The notes under the pieces were generated by a model that did no database searches, was not told where the DNA came from, and saw only the letters and a program-made list of their open reading frames with translations. Below are positions 31,476-40,575 of a stretch of DNA of 64,000 nucleotides, one piece after another (the first letter of the stretch is position 1; the number at the start of each line of letters is the position of its first letter). Origin of the DNA: Oscillospiraceae bacterium (lineage in GTDB: Bacteria; Bacillota; Clostridia; Oscillospirales; Oscillospiraceae); contig JAFRER010000007.1 in NCBI GenBank assembly GCA_017434755.1, positions 1 through 64,000 on the forward strand, in the 5' to 3' direction. A program made the position numbers and the translations under genes.

Positions 31476-32171
31476 ATGAGAATTCTTGAGATCAGAGACC
31501 TGTGCAAGGTCTACGGCTCAGGTGAGACAAGGGTGGACGCCCTGCGGGATGTCTCCTTTGACGTCGATCAGGGGGAGTTCGTGGCGATCGTCGGTCCTTC
31601 GGGATCGGGAAAGTCGACCCTTCTGCACATCCTCGGCGGCGTGGATACGCCGACATCGGGGCTCGTGAACATCGCCGGAACGGACATCAGCCGGCTGGAC
31701 GAGACGAAGCTCGCCATTTTCCGGAGAAGGCACATCGGCCTGATCTATCAGTTCTATAATCTTATACCGATCCTCAACGTTGAGGAGAACATGACGCTGC
31801 CCATCCTGCTCGACGGGAAGAAGCCGGACCGGACGCTTCTGAACAATCTCGTTGAAAAGCTCGGCCTGACGGACAGGCTGAAGCATCTGCCGAACCAGCT
31901 TTCGGGCGGACAGCAGCAGAGGGTCTCCATCGGGAGGGCGCTGATGAACAATCCCGCGCTGCTGCTGGCCGATGAGCCCACCGGCAATCTGGACACCGAA
32001 AACAGCAAAGAGATCGTATCGCTGCTGCGGAAATTCAACAAAGAAAACAAGCAGACCGTGATCATCATCACGCACGACGAGCGCATCGCCCTGTCCGCGG
32101 ACCGCGTGATCACCATAGAAGACGGCAGAATCACAAGAGACTCGAAGAATGCCGAGGTGAGCGCGCCGTGA
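31476..32171 (+). CDS. ABC transporter ATP-binding protein (MacB/BceA type)
   Basis: A 231-residue ATPase with Walker A GPSGSGKST (40-48), a Q loop in GLIYQFYNLIP, signature LSGGQQQR (about 141-148) and Walker B LLLADEPTGNLDT. These are marks of the LolD/MacB/BceA subgroup that powers FtsX-fold permeases. It overlaps the permease gene by 4 bases. Likely role: resistance or signalling toward antimicrobial peptides, inferred from the gene set. Confidence 0.94.
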   Translation: MRILEIRDLCKVYGSGETRVDALRDVSFDVDQGEFVAIVGPSGSGKSTLLHILGGVDTPTSGLVNIAGTDISRLDETKLAIFRRRHIGLIYQFYNLIPILNVEENMTLPILLDGKKPDRTLLNNLVEKLGLTDRLKHLPNQLSGGQQQRVSIGRALMNNPALLLADEPTGNLDTENSKEIVSLLRKFNKENKQTVIIITHDERIALSADRVITIEDGRITRDSKNAEVSAP

Positions 32172-34744
32172 ACATTCTGTCAAGGCTCACCCTTCGGCAT
32201 CTTGCCGAAAACAGGAAAAGGACCGTGGTCACGATCCTCGGCATCGCCACTTCCACGGCGCTCATCAGTGCGATCCTGCTCGGCGTGTTTTCGTTTTTCC
32301 GATTCTTCGGGCAGATCGCCGTCCTCAGGGACGGAAACGTCCATGCCGCTTTTTATGAACTGACCGAGGAGCAGGTGCTTTCTCTGAAAGAAGACAGCCG
32401 GATCGCGCTTGCGGGAATAACGGACACCGATCCCGTGATCAGCGGCGTGCGGCTGGACAGCGGCAGAAGCGACCGGCTGCGCATCGGGAATATCGCTCAC
32501 GGCGACCGGGACTATTTCACGGAGCTGGTCGTGTCCGAGTACGAGGGCAGGCTTCCGGCGAATTCGCATGAGATCGCGGTGGAGGAGAAGTTCCTCTCGG
32601 ACAACGGACTGGCGCTTTCGGTCGGAGACTGGCTCACATTCGAGCAGGGCAACCGGTATTCTTATGACGAGAACGGCGAGCGCACCTACTGGGCCGGAAG
32701 CTACCGCTCTGAGGAAAGCTTTGAAACCCTGTCCACCGAGACCTGCACCATTGCCGCCATCCTGCACGGCAACAGGCCGACGACCGGCTTTGACATCCTG
32801 CGGGGCATGGACGCCGGGGACTATCCCGCACTGAAGTATTCGGAAGTCCGGATCAGCCTGAAAAACTGCGACCATACAGCGATCCGGCAGGTCAAGCAGA
32901 TCGCGCAGGATCACGGGATCCAAAAATTTGCGCTGAACACCGAATACATGATCAGCGTCTTTGCCTTTGAGGGCAGCGTCGGAGCTTACCGTGCATTCTT
33001 CGTGCTGATGGCCATCGCGCTGCTGATCGTCGTCGTCACGTCGGTGATCCTGATCGTCAATTCCGTCGGGATGTCCCTTGCGGAGAGGATGCGCTATCTC
33101 GGCATGCTGGCCAGCGTCGGCGCGACGGGCAGGCAGAAGCGATCCTCTATCTATTATGAAGGCCTGATCCTCGGAGCCATCGGGATCCCGCTCGGGCTCC
33201 TGCTGGGCTACCTCGGAAGCAGGGTCACGCTCTCCGTTCTGGGGAGAAGAATCCTCGAAGCCGAAATCCTGGCCGGTGCAGAGGGGATCCGCGGAAGCAT
33301 ACCGGTACGCTGTTCGCCGTGGATCATCCTTGCCATCGTGCTGCTTTCAGGGATGACGGTGTTTCTGTCCACCCTCCTCCCTGCGCTGAGAGCGGCCAGG
33401 ATCATGCCCATCGACGCTTTGAGACAGAGCGACACCATAAAGGTAAGTGCGAAAAGCCTGAAGGTAAGCCCTCTCATCCATAAGCTGTTCGGCTATGAAG
33501 GCGAGCTTGCCTACAAGAACATAAAGCGGAACGGCCTGAAAGGCGCCGTAATCACAGGATCCATAGCCGTTTCCGTGATCCTGTTCCTCACCATCAGCTT
33601 CTTCTGCCGGGCAGTGGAGAAGGCAAACCAGGTCGACTTCGACCTGCCGTATCAGATCGCGGTGTCCTGCTCGCTCAGCGAAAGCGATAAACTGCGGGAG
33701 GCGCTGGAAGCCACCGACGGCGTAGACCGGGTGTTCAGCGGCGGGATGATCCAGTTTCTTTTCGAGAAAAAAGTGGACGAGAAAGCTGCTCTCGCAAACA
33801 GGGACATTGCCGACCCGCGCTTCCTGACATCCGGCTTTGCAAAGCTGAAGCTCGACAGCATTTCGCTCGTGATCGCAGAGGATGAAGACTTTAAAGAGCT
33901 CCTGCGGGCAAACGGACTGACGGAGGAAAAATACTTCGGCGATACGCTGCGCGGCGTTCTGCTGAACGATCTGTTCCGCAAGAAGAATTCAGGGACCGTG
34001 TTCAACGAGGAAATCCTTGGGCAAAGCCTCCGTTACGATGAGGCGGATGGAAATCCGCCGGCCGTGGAGATCGGGGATCTCGTAAAGTATGACAAGGACT
34101 GCACTCTGTTCGCCATGACTCCGAAGGGAACGGTGACCGTATTCGTCCCTGCATCGGTCTACTACGAAAAGGCAAAGGAGACGATCCCTGAAGAGATCCT
34201 GACCTGCGACATGTGCGTGGTGACAGAAAGGCACAGCGAGGTCTTCCGGGCAGTCGAGGAGATGCTGGAAAACGATGGATATCACCATTACAGCTGTGCG
34301 GATCTGTCTGCCACCCTTGCGGTGATGAACACCGTGACCATGATGCTCAAGACCGCGATGTACGGCTTTACCATCCTGCTCACGCTCATCGCCATTGCCA
34401 ATATCGTCAACACGATCTCCACCGGGGTGGTGCTGCGCAGGAAGGAATTTGCGATGTACAAGTCCGTTGGCATGGCGAGCGGCGGCTTCCGGAAGATGAT
34501 CCGGCTGGAGACTTTCCTCTACGGCTACAGGGCGCTCGTCATCGGCATCCCCGTTTCCCTGCTCCTCAGCTATCTGATGAACAGCACAATCGAAGACAAG
34601 ACATACGTCTTTGATCCGAACCTGCTGACCTATGCCGCCGTGATCGCGGCCGTCTTTTCCGTGGTCGGGCTGAGCATGCTGCTCAGCATACACAAGCTCA
34701 AGGACGACAGCATCATCGAGGCCCTGAAGGAGGATGCGGTCTGA
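32168..34744 (+). CDS. ABC transporter permease (double FtsX domain)
   Basis: A large 858-residue permease. An N-terminal membrane helix (about 18-42) and a roughly 220-residue MacB-like extracellular domain precede the first FtsX block (membrane spans near 275-300, 330-350, 375-405). A second helix near 460-480 and another extracellular domain lead to the second FtsX block (about 720-845). This two-FtsX, roughly 850-residue form is common in Clostridia next to VanRS-like pairs. It is a mechanotransmission-type transporter; the substrate is not predictable. A terminator follows 25 bases after the stop. Confidence 0.92.
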   Translation: MNILSRLTLRHLAENRKRTVVTILGIATSTALISAILLGVFSFFRFFGQIAVLRDGNVHAAFYELTEEQVLSLKEDSRIALAGITDTDPVISGVRLDSGRSDRLRIGNIAHGDRDYFTELVVSEYEGRLPANSHEIAVEEKFLSDNGLALSVGDWLTFEQGNRYSYDENGERTYWAGSYRSEESFETLSTETCTIAAILHGNRPTTGFDILRGMDAGDYPALKYSEVRISLKNCDHTAIRQVKQIAQDHGIQKFALNTEYMISVFAFEGSVGAYRAFFVLMAIALLIVVVTSVILIVNSVGMSLAERMRYLGMLASVGATGRQKRSSIYYEGLILGAIGIPLGLLLGYLGSRVTLSVLGRRILEAEILAGAEGIRGSIPVRCSPWIILAIVLLSGMTVFLSTLLPALRAARIMPIDALRQSDTIKVSAKSLKVSPLIHKLFGYEGELAYKNIKRNGLKGAVITGSIAVSVILFLTISFFCRAVEKANQVDFDLPYQIAVSCSLSESDKLREALEATDGVDRVFSGGMIQFLFEKKVDEKAALANRDIADPRFLTSGFAKLKLDSISLVIAEDEDFKELLRANGLTEEKYFGDTLRGVLLNDLFRKKNSGTVFNEEILGQSLRYDEADGNPPAVEIGDLVKYDKDCTLFAMTPKGTVTVFVPASVYYEKAKETIPEEILTCDMCVVTERHSEVFRAVEEMLENDGYHHYSCADLSATLAVMNTVTMMLKTAMYGFTILLTLIAIANIVNTISTGVVLRRKEFAMYKSVGMASGGFRKMIRLETFLYGYRALVIGIPVSLLLSYLMNSTIEDKTYVFDPNLLTYAAVIAAVFSVVGLSMLLSIHKLKDDSIIEALKEDAV

Positions 34745-34768
34745 CAGGGACAAAAAGACGCAACCATG

Positions 34769-34802
34769 CAAAAAGTGCCTGCTTCTGCAGACACTTTTTT
34801 GT
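34769..34802 (+). terminator. Terminator of the ABC transporter operon
   Basis: The stem AAAAAGTG-CTGC/GCAG-CACTTTTT with one internal mismatch and a TTCT loop is followed by T. It can also serve the converging PatB-like gene. Confidence 0.8.
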
Positions 34803-34822
34803 ATGCTCATTATTTAACCCCG

Positions 34823-36016
34823 TTATACGAACGCTTTTTCCTTCAGTCTCTCCATGGCTTCCTTCAAAACACGCGTCGGCAGGGCGAGGTTCATGCGGAT
34901 GGTATCCTTCATCACAAAGGCTTCTCCGTCCTGCCAGATGACGCCGGCTTTCACCCCCCTGTACTGCAGGTCCTGCACCGTTTCATGATGTTCGCGGCAC
35001 CACTCGGCGCAGTCCAGATAGAGCATATAGGTGCCCTGGGGCTTCATTACAGAGACGCCAGGGAAGTTTTCCTTTATGAAGGTGCAGGCATAGTCGAGAT
35101 TCTGCTCGATCACAGCGCACATCTCATCCGTCCAGGCCATGCCCTCTTCAGAATAGGCACCGATGAGCGCCCGCATGGAAAGCACGTTGGGGACGTTGTA
35201 GATCGCGCTCTCGGACGCCCGCAGGACCCGGTCCCGGAGGTATCTGTTATAAATGATCCCGTAGGAACCCACGAGGCCGGCAAGGCTGAAGGTCTTGCTC
35301 GGGGCATAGAAAGCCATGGTCATGTTTTTGGAGTCCTCGGAGACTGACTGGAACGGGATGTGCTTATAGCCCGGCATGATGATGTCCGACCAGATCTCGT
35401 CGGAGATCACGAGCACGTCGTTCCTCTTGAAGAGCTCGACCGCTTTCTCCAGTTCCTCCCGTTCCCAGACGCGGCCGGTCGGATTGTGGGGAGAGCAGAA
35501 GATCGCGAGATGGATGCCGAAATCCTTTATCTTCCGCTCCATGTCCTCATAGTCCATCCGCCAGATCCCGTCAGCGTCGCGCACAAGGGGGCTGTGGATA
35601 AGGTTTCTGCCGAGCCTTTTCATGGTGCCTGTGAAGCCAACATAGGTAGGAGAATGGACAAGGACATTGTCTCCGGGGGCGGTGAAGGCTCTTACTGCGG
35701 AGCAGACGCCGCCGAGGACGCCGTTTTCATAGGTGATGTCCTCTTTGCTTAAGTTTTCCGCGCCGTTGCGGACCCTCTGCCAGTTTATGATTGCGGCGTA
35801 ATACTCCTCCGGGAGCTCGAAATAGCCGAAGCTCGGCGTCTCGAGCCTCGCCCGGATCGCATCCAGGATGAACGGAGCCGTCGGAAAGCTCATATCCGCG
35901 ACCCACATGGGGATCTTTTTTGTTCCCTCTTCCGGTCCTTCCGGGAACGGCACCTTGTCCGCCGCAGTGGAATCCTTTCCCGCTCTTTCCACGAAAGTCT
36001 CAAAATCGTATTTCAT
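34823..36016 (-). CDS. MalY/PatB-family PLP-dependent aminotransferase / cystathionine beta-lyase
   Basis: A 397-residue fold-type I PLP enzyme. N-terminal MKYDFETFVERAGKDSTAAD and PMWVADMSF (about 36-44) are family marks. SPHNPTGRVW contains the cofactor Asn, ISDEIWSDI the Asp that pairs with the pyridine nitrogen, and APSKTFSLAGL the Schiff-base Lys. The C-terminal RMNLALPTRVL carries the carboxylate-binding Arg. Members cleave C-S bonds (cystathionine, cysteine conjugates) or transaminate; which applies here is not decided by sequence. It is transcribed alone. Confidence 0.92.
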   Translation of the reverse strand: MKYDFETFVERAGKDSTAADKVPFPEGPEEGTKKIPMWVADMSFPTAPFILDAIRARLETPSFGYFELPEEYYAAIINWQRVRNGAENLSKEDITYENGVLGGVCSAVRAFTAPGDNVLVHSPTYVGFTGTMKRLGRNLIHSPLVRDADGIWRMDYEDMERKIKDFGIHLAIFCSPHNPTGRVWEREELEKAVELFKRNDVLVISDEIWSDIIMPGYKHIPFQSVSEDSKNMTMAFYAPSKTFSLAGLVGSYGIIYNRYLRDRVLRASESAIYNVPNVLSMRALIGAYSEEGMAWTDEMCAVIEQNLDYACTFIKENFPGVSVMKPQGTYMLYLDCAEWCREHHETVQDLQYRGVKAGVIWQDGEAFVMKDTIRMNLALPTRVLKEAMERLKEKAFV

Positions 36017-36167
36017 GGCTATCTCCTGTACTGTATTCGGTCAGTTTATCCGAGTATACCCCAGCAGAGGCCTAAAAAGCAAGGGCCGGATCGTGTTCGG
36101 GCTTTTGAAACGCCGGGATCTGTGGTATATTGGTTTTTAACAATTCGGGATTTGCGGAGGATAAATT

Positions 36168-36332
36168 ATGATTAAATTCTTTGGGAAAAATAACGATTTA
36201 AGAACTGAAGAAGGAAAAATAACAAAAACAGGATATGTAGTTATGATGATATCCTCTGTTTTTGGACTGTGTGTATTTTTGACCGGAAGATATTTTTATG
36301 GAAAGTCGCTGCAAGAGAAACAGCCAGATTAA
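36168..36332 (+). CDS. 54-residue small membrane protein, AT-rich
   Basis: This short gene reads MIKFFGKNNDLRTEEGKITK and continues with one hydrophobic segment (about residues 22-42, YVVMMISSVFGLCVFLTG) and a polar tail ending EKQPD. GGAGG lies 7 bases before the ATG, and a TATATT -10-like box precedes it (about 36126-36131). Base use is strikingly AT-rich (codons such as AAA, ATA, TTA, TTT) compared with both GC-rich neighbours, which suggests recent acquisition or a fast-evolving small protein. It ends 73 bases before sfsA. I do not recognise the family. Confidence 0.7.
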   Translation: MIKFFGKNNDLRTEEGKITKTGYVVMMISSVFGLCVFLTGRYFYGKSLQEKQPD

Positions 36333-36405
36333 TCCTCATTTGCTGATCAGGCGTTGTTTTCGAACATCTGATCTCCGGTTTGATGTCATTTAAGGAGAAC
36401 GGTCC

Positions 36406-37098
36406 ATGAAATACAACAAAATCACAAAAGCATCTTTCATCGACCGGCAGAACCGTTTTATTGCCCATGTCGAGATCGAGGGACGTGAAAACACAGTACA
36501 TGTGAAAAACACCGGCCGCTGCAGGGAGCTGCTGATCCCCGGCGCAGAAGTATGGCTGGCCGGATCGGACAATCCCGTCCGGAAGACGGCATACGACCTG
36601 ATCGCCGTAAGGAAGACAAACGGGCTGCTTGTCAATATAGACAGCCAGGCACCGAATGCCGTGGCCCGTGAGTGGCTGGAAACGCAGGGCTTTGACGTGA
36701 TCCGGCCTGAATTCCGATACGGGCAGTCCCGGCTGGATTTCATGATGGAGCGCGGAAGCGAACGGTTCCTGATGGAAGTCAAAGGATGCACCCTTGAGCG
36801 GGACGGGATCGGTTACTTCCCGGACGCTCCGACACAGCGGGGTACAAAGCATCTGCACGAGCTGGCTGAAGCGGCCGGTTTCCGACCGGTCCTGCTGTTT
36901 GTGATCCAGATGGACGGCGTCACGGAAGTCCGCGGAAACCGGGAAACAGATCCCGCTTTCTGCGATGCGCTGGAAGCCGCGGAAAAGGCCGGCGTGAAGG
37001 TGATCTTCCTGCCGTGTCACGTGGAACCGGACAGCCTGTCCTTTTGCGGACAACGGAAAAGAACTCTGACGGAACAAAATGCGTATGATTTTGGATAA
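36406..37098 (+). CDS. sfsA: SfsA family DNA/RNA nuclease
   Basis: A 230-residue protein of the sugar fermentation stimulation family. The N-terminal OB-like part contains VHVKNTGRCRELLIPGAEVWL (about 31-51). The C-terminal domain has the PD-(D/E)xK-like set RPEFRYGQSRLDFMM...FLMEVKGCTL, with PDAPTQRGTKHLHEL next. Originally described as a DNA-binding regulator of maltose genes in E. coli, it is now regarded as nuclease-like; its role in Clostridia is uncertain. AAGGAGAAC precedes the ATG. Confidence 0.93.
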   Translation: MKYNKITKASFIDRQNRFIAHVEIEGRENTVHVKNTGRCRELLIPGAEVWLAGSDNPVRKTAYDLIAVRKTNGLLVNIDSQAPNAVAREWLETQGFDVIRPEFRYGQSRLDFMMERGSERFLMEVKGCTLERDGIGYFPDAPTQRGTKHLHELAEAAGFRPVLLFVIQMDGVTEVRGNRETDPAFCDALEAAEKAGVKVIFLPCHVEPDSLSFCGQRKRTLTEQNAYDFG

Positions 37099-37116
37099 AT
37101 AATGCGGAATTTGTTC

Positions 37117-37145
37117 TTGACAAAGATCTGCGGTTGATATATATT
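37117..37145 (+). promoter_or_regulatory. Promoter of rplJ-rplL
   Basis: A perfect TTGACA (37117-37122) and TATATT (37140-37145) with 17-base spacing lie directly before the L10 leader. Confidence 0.8.
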
Positions 37146-37149
37146 AAGC

Positions 37150-37262
37150 AAGCGCTCCGAAGACAGCAGGTGGTTCCGACCGTAAATCCTGCCGAGGACA
37201 ACAACAGTTTCAGGATTGTTTTTGTGCCTTTGCGTCTTCATGATGCAGAGGTTTTCTTTTTG
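37150..37262 (+). ncRNA. Ribosomal protein L10 leader
   Basis: The leader contains the conserved parts CCGAAGACAGCAGG and CCTGCCGAGGAC, which pair through GCAGG/CCTGC and form the kink-turn-like site bound by L10 (L12)4. Downstream the terminator hairpin at 37227-37251 gives the off state. This is the classic autoregulatory leader of Firmicutes rplJL operons. Confidence 0.88.
37227..37262 (+). terminator. Attenuator hairpin in the L10 leader
   Basis: CCTTTGCGTC pairs with GATGCAGAGG (two G-U pairs) around TTCAT and is followed by TTTTCTTTTT. It lies 40 bases before rplJ, so it must be bypassed for expression. Confidence 0.82.
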
Positions 37263-37301
37263 TGAGCGTGTCATCAATCATCACGGAGGTGAAACCCAAA
37301 A

Positions 37302-37838
37302 ATGCCTAATGCAAAGGTTCTCAGCGAAAAGCAGGCGATAGTCGATGCTCTCGCCGAGCGCATCAAGAATGCCGGCGCAGGTATCTTCATAGACTATAAA
37401 GGTATCACGGTCGAAGAAGACACCGCTCTCCGTGCCGAGCTGCGCAAGGAAAGCATCAACTATTCCGTCGTCAAGAACACCTTGGTCAGAAAGGCGCTCG
37501 ACAAGATCGGAATGAGCGATCTCGATTCCATTCTTAACGGCACCACTTCTCTGGCCACCACCGAGGATGATCCCATCGCACCTTTCCGCATAGTCAACGA
37601 CTACAGCAAGAAGCTGAACGACCGCTTCAACGTCAAGGCAGCCTTCATGGAGGGCAAGATGCTGAACGAAAGCGAGATCGTCGAGCTGGCTGCACTTCCT
37701 TCCAAGGAAGCTCTCTATGCGAAAGTGCTCGGCACCATGCTCGCGCCCATTTCCAGCCTGGCCGTATGTCTCGGTCAGATCCTCGAGCAGAAGGGCGGCT
37801 CCGTCGCTCCTGCAGAGGAAGCACCCGCTACCGAATGA
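37302..37838 (+). CDS. rplJ: 50S ribosomal protein L10
   Basis: The 178-residue base of the ribosomal stalk. The N-terminal rRNA-binding domain has FIDYKGITVEEDTALRAELR and YSVVKNTLVRKAL. The C-terminal helix that binds L7/L12 dimers is shorter and ends PAEEAPATE. GGAGGTG lies upstream of the ATG. Expression is controlled by the leader and by attenuation. Confidence 0.97.
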   Translation: MPNAKVLSEKQAIVDALAERIKNAGAGIFIDYKGITVEEDTALRAELRKESINYSVVKNTLVRKALDKIGMSDLDSILNGTTSLATTEDDPIAPFRIVNDYSKKLNDRFNVKAAFMEGKMLNESEIVELAALPSKEALYAKVLGTMLAPISSLAVCLGQILEQKGGSVAPAEEAPATE

Positions 37839-37873
37839 TCGGCAAAAAGAATTAATTATTGGAGGATTTAAAA

Positions 37874-38245
37874 ATGTCTGAAAAAATAGCCGCTATGATC
37901 GAAGAGATCAAGGCCCTTTCCGTTCTCGAGCTTTCCGAGCTCGTTCACGCTCTTGAGGAGACCTTCGGTGTTTCCGCAGCAGCAGTCGCAGCCCCTGCAG
38001 GCGGCGCAGCCGCAGCAGCTCCCGTAGAGGAGAAGACCGAGTTCGACGTCGTCATGACCGAGTTCGGCGCAGAGAAGATCAAGGTCATCAAGGAAGTCCG
38101 CAGCATCACCGGTCTCGGCCTTGCCGAGGCGAAGGCCCTTGTCGAAGGCGTTCCCGCCAAGATCAAGGAAGGCATTTCCAAGGAAGATGCAGAAGCTCTC
38201 AAGGCCCAGCTCGAAGCTGTCGGCGCAAAGGTCGAGCTCAAGTAA
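37874..38245 (+). CDS. rplL: 50S ribosomal protein L7/L12
   Basis: The 123-residue stalk protein that recruits translation GTPases. The N-terminal dimerisation helices (about 1-35), an Ala-rich hinge ([16 protein letters not shown]) and the C-terminal domain [21 protein letters not shown]...[15 protein letters not shown] are all present. The start at 37874 (MSEK) follows GGAGG; a frame five codons longer begins inside the ribosome-binding site. Confidence 0.97.
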   Translation: MSEKIAAMIEEIKALSVLELSELVHALEETFGVSAAAVAAPAGGAAAAAPVEEKTEFDVVMTEFGAEKIKVIKEVRSITGLGLAEAKALVEGVPAKIKEGISKEDAEALKAQLEAVGAKVELK

Positions 38246-38286
38246 TCTCTCTGAAAAGGATCGCGGTTCTTTTGAGCCGCTCCGCC

Positions 38287-38319
38287 ATACCGGGAGTTTT
38301 TCTCCCGGTATTTTTTTAT
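38287..38319 (+). terminator. Terminator of rplJ-rplL
   Basis: A perfect 10-bp stem ATACCGGGAG/CTCCCGGTAT is followed by TTTTTTATT. Confidence 0.92.
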
Positions 38320-38413
38320 TGCCATTTCCCTCCCCTTGTCCCTGCGCCGCGCTTTTGCTATACTGTTGGGCAGATCAAAGAACGGACGGAAGTCTGAGGG
38401 GGGAGGCATTCAC

Positions 38414-39448
38414 ATGACAGACCTGGAAGTCCTGAAAAAGGCGCTTCCGCTGATCCGGGAGTGGTATAAAAGCAACCCGCGCCCGCTGCCGTGGAGAGAC
38501 TCTCCTTCCCCCTACCATGTGTGGGTCTCCGAGATCATGCTCCAGCAGACCCGCATCGAGGCAGTGATCCCCTATTACGAGCGCTTTCTCGCGGAAGTGC
38601 CGGACATAGCGGCGCTGGCCGCGCTGGAGGAGGAGCGGCTGCTGAAGCTGTGGGAGGGTCTCGGCTATTACAGCCGTGCCCGCAATCTGCAGAAAGCCGC
38701 TTTGATCGTAACGGAGCAGTACGGAGGCGAGCTTCCTGCATCGGCGGAGGAACTGCGGAAACTCCCCGGCATCGGGGATTATACCGCCGGTGCAATCGCC
38801 TCGATCGCCTTTTCTTTACCGGAACCGGCGGTGGACGGGAACGTCCTTCGTGTTCTGACTCGTCTGCTTGCCGATGCGGAGGACATAAGCTCCCCCGCTG
38901 TCCGGAAAAACTTTACCTCCCTGCTCCGTGAATTCTATCCCTCCGGAGAGGATGCAGGTCTTCTTACACAGGGTCTGATGGAACTCGGCGAACTCATCTG
39001 CCTTCCCTCCGGCGAGATCCGATGTGCGGATTGCCCCGTACGCACACTTTGCCGCTCCGGAAGAGACGGAAAGGCGGACCTATATCCCGTCAAATCTCCG
39101 TCGAAGCCGAGAAGGATCGAACAGCGGACGGTGCTTCTCCTCCAATGTGACGGGAAGTATGCGATCCGTCAGCGTGAAAAAAGAGGCCTTCTTGCGGGCC
39201 TCTGGGAGTTTCCTTCGCTCGACGGCAGGCTTGGGGAGAAAGAACTCCGTTCTCACTATCCCTATGCGCAGGCGATACGCTCCTGCGGAGATGCGATCCA
39301 TGTTTTCAGCCACGTGGAATGGCATATGACGGGTTTTGATCTGGAGTTTCCCCACGAGCTCCCCGGATACCTCTGGGCCGCTCCGGAGGAGATACGCGAG
39401 CGCTACTCGGTCCCCACCGCATTCCGGTTTTATCTGAAGCAGTTATAA
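38414..39448 (+). CDS. mutY: A/G-specific adenine glycosylase
   Basis: A 344-residue base-excision repair enzyme removing adenine opposite 8-oxoguanine. WVSEIMLQQTRIEAV holds the catalytic Glu, LPGIGDYTAGAIASIAF the helix-hairpin-helix and AVDGNVLRVLTR the catalytic Asp. The iron-sulfur motif is ICLPSGEIRCADCPVRTLC (C-x7-C-x2-C-x5-C). The C-terminal NUDIX-like domain (about 225-344, with GLLAGLWEFPSL and FSHVEWHM) recognises 8-oxoguanine. The start at 38414 follows GGGAGG; the upstream part of the frame is leader sequence. Confidence 0.95.
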   Translation: MTDLEVLKKALPLIREWYKSNPRPLPWRDSPSPYHVWVSEIMLQQTRIEAVIPYYERFLAEVPDIAALAALEEERLLKLWEGLGYYSRARNLQKAALIVTEQYGGELPASAEELRKLPGIGDYTAGAIASIAFSLPEPAVDGNVLRVLTRLLADAEDISSPAVRKNFTSLLREFYPSGEDAGLLTQGLMELGELICLPSGEIRCADCPVRTLCRSGRDGKADLYPVKSPSKPRRIEQRTVLLLQCDGKYAIRQREKRGLLAGLWEFPSLDGRLGEKELRSHYPYAQAIRSCGDAIHVFSHVEWHMTGFDLEFPHELPGYLWAAPEEIRERYSVPTAFRFYLKQL

Positions 39449-39488
39449 AATGTTTTTGACAGTCACCGCTTTATGAAAGGAGTCTTCC

Positions 39489-40514
39489 ATGATCCATATC
39501 GGCATACTCGGCTGCGGAAACATCGCCCGGTCCAGGCACATCCCGGAATATGCCTCAAACTCTGAATGCATACTGACCGGATACTATAATCCGACCGCTG
39601 CCAAAGCAGAAGAAATGGCGGATCGGTACGGTGGAAGGGTCTATGCCTCGGCAGAGGCCCTTCTGGCAGATCCCGGAATCGATGCCGTATCCGTCTGTAC
39701 TTCCAACGATGCCCATGCCGCACTGTCCATCGCTGCCATGAAAGCAGGAAAACACGTTCTCTGCGAGAAGCCTATGGCCTGCACCCCGGAGGATGCGGAA
39801 GAGAGGGTTCGGGTCTCAGAAGAGACCGGATGCCTTCTGATGATCGGGCATAACCAGCGCTTCCTGCCGGCCCATCGAGAGGCCAAAGAATATCTCGACA
39901 AAGGCGTTATCGGGAAGGTCCTGAGTTTCCGTTCCGTTTTCGGCCACGGAGGCCCTGAGATGTTTATGCCCGTCAAGGACATGAGCAGCTGGTTCTTCCG
40001 GAAAGAAAAAGCCGCCATGGGAGCAATGGCGGACCTTGGGGTGCACAAGATCGATCTTATTCATTACCTGCTTGGCGAGCATACCGTAAAGGTCAGCGCA
40101 AGGCTGAGCACGCTTGACAAGCGCAGTGACAACGGCGAGCTGATCTCCGTTGATGACAACGCCGTATGCCTGATGGAGACGGAAAGCGGCGCTGTCGGAA
40201 CTGTAAACGCTTCCTGGACTTATTACGGCAGACCGGACAATTCCACCGTGCTTTACGGAAGCAGGGGGATCATGCGAATCTATGACGATCCGGAGCACTC
40301 CCTCATCATAAATCTCGCAGACGGCAGCGTTATTACCGGCAGATCAGGTCCGATGGACTTCCGCGCTCCTTCCGGCGTGATAGACTGCTGGATCGAGAGC
40401 ATAAAAGCCGGAAAGGTCCTTCAATCGGATGCCCGTTCATCACTTGATGCAATGAAGGCGGTTTTCGCGGCGATCCGATCATGCAAGACCGGAACCTGTA
40501 TAGAGATCGACTGA
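39489..40514 (+). CDS. Gfo/Idh/MocA family oxidoreductase
   Basis: A 341-residue NAD(P)-dependent dehydrogenase. The N-terminal Rossmann fold begins [18 protein letters not shown] (about 4-21), and the family motif [17 protein letters not shown] contains the conserved Lys-Pro. The catalytic region [16 protein letters not shown] has the His (about 184). Substrates in this family are sugars, inositols or biliverdin, and cannot be predicted here. It lies 40 bases after mutY with its own AAAGGAG site and may be co-transcribed. Confidence 0.92.
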   Translation: MIHIGILGCGNIARSRHIPEYASNSECILTGYYNPTAAKAEEMADRYGGRVYASAEALLADPGIDAVSVCTSNDAHAALSIAAMKAGKHVLCEKPMACTPEDAEERVRVSEETGCLLMIGHNQRFLPAHREAKEYLDKGVIGKVLSFRSVFGHGGPEMFMPVKDMSSWFFRKEKAAMGAMADLGVHKIDLIHYLLGEHTVKVSARLSTLDKRSDNGELISVDDNAVCLMETESGAVGTVNASWTYYGRPDNSTVLYGSRGIMRIYDDPEHSLIINLADGSVITGRSGPMDFRAPSGVIDCWIESIKAGKVLQSDARSSLDAMKAVFAAIRSCKTGTCIEID

Positions 40515-40524
40515 CCGGATATAC

Positions 40525-40563
40525 AAAGACCGGCATCCCAACGGATGCCGGTCTTTCTTTATT
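40525..40563 (+). terminator. Terminator of the mutY / oxidoreductase unit
   Basis: A perfect 14-bp stem AAAGACCGGCATCC/GGATGCCGGTCTTT with a CAAC-type loop is followed by CTTTATTT. Confidence 0.9.
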
Positions 40564-40575
40564 TAGTTATCCGGT

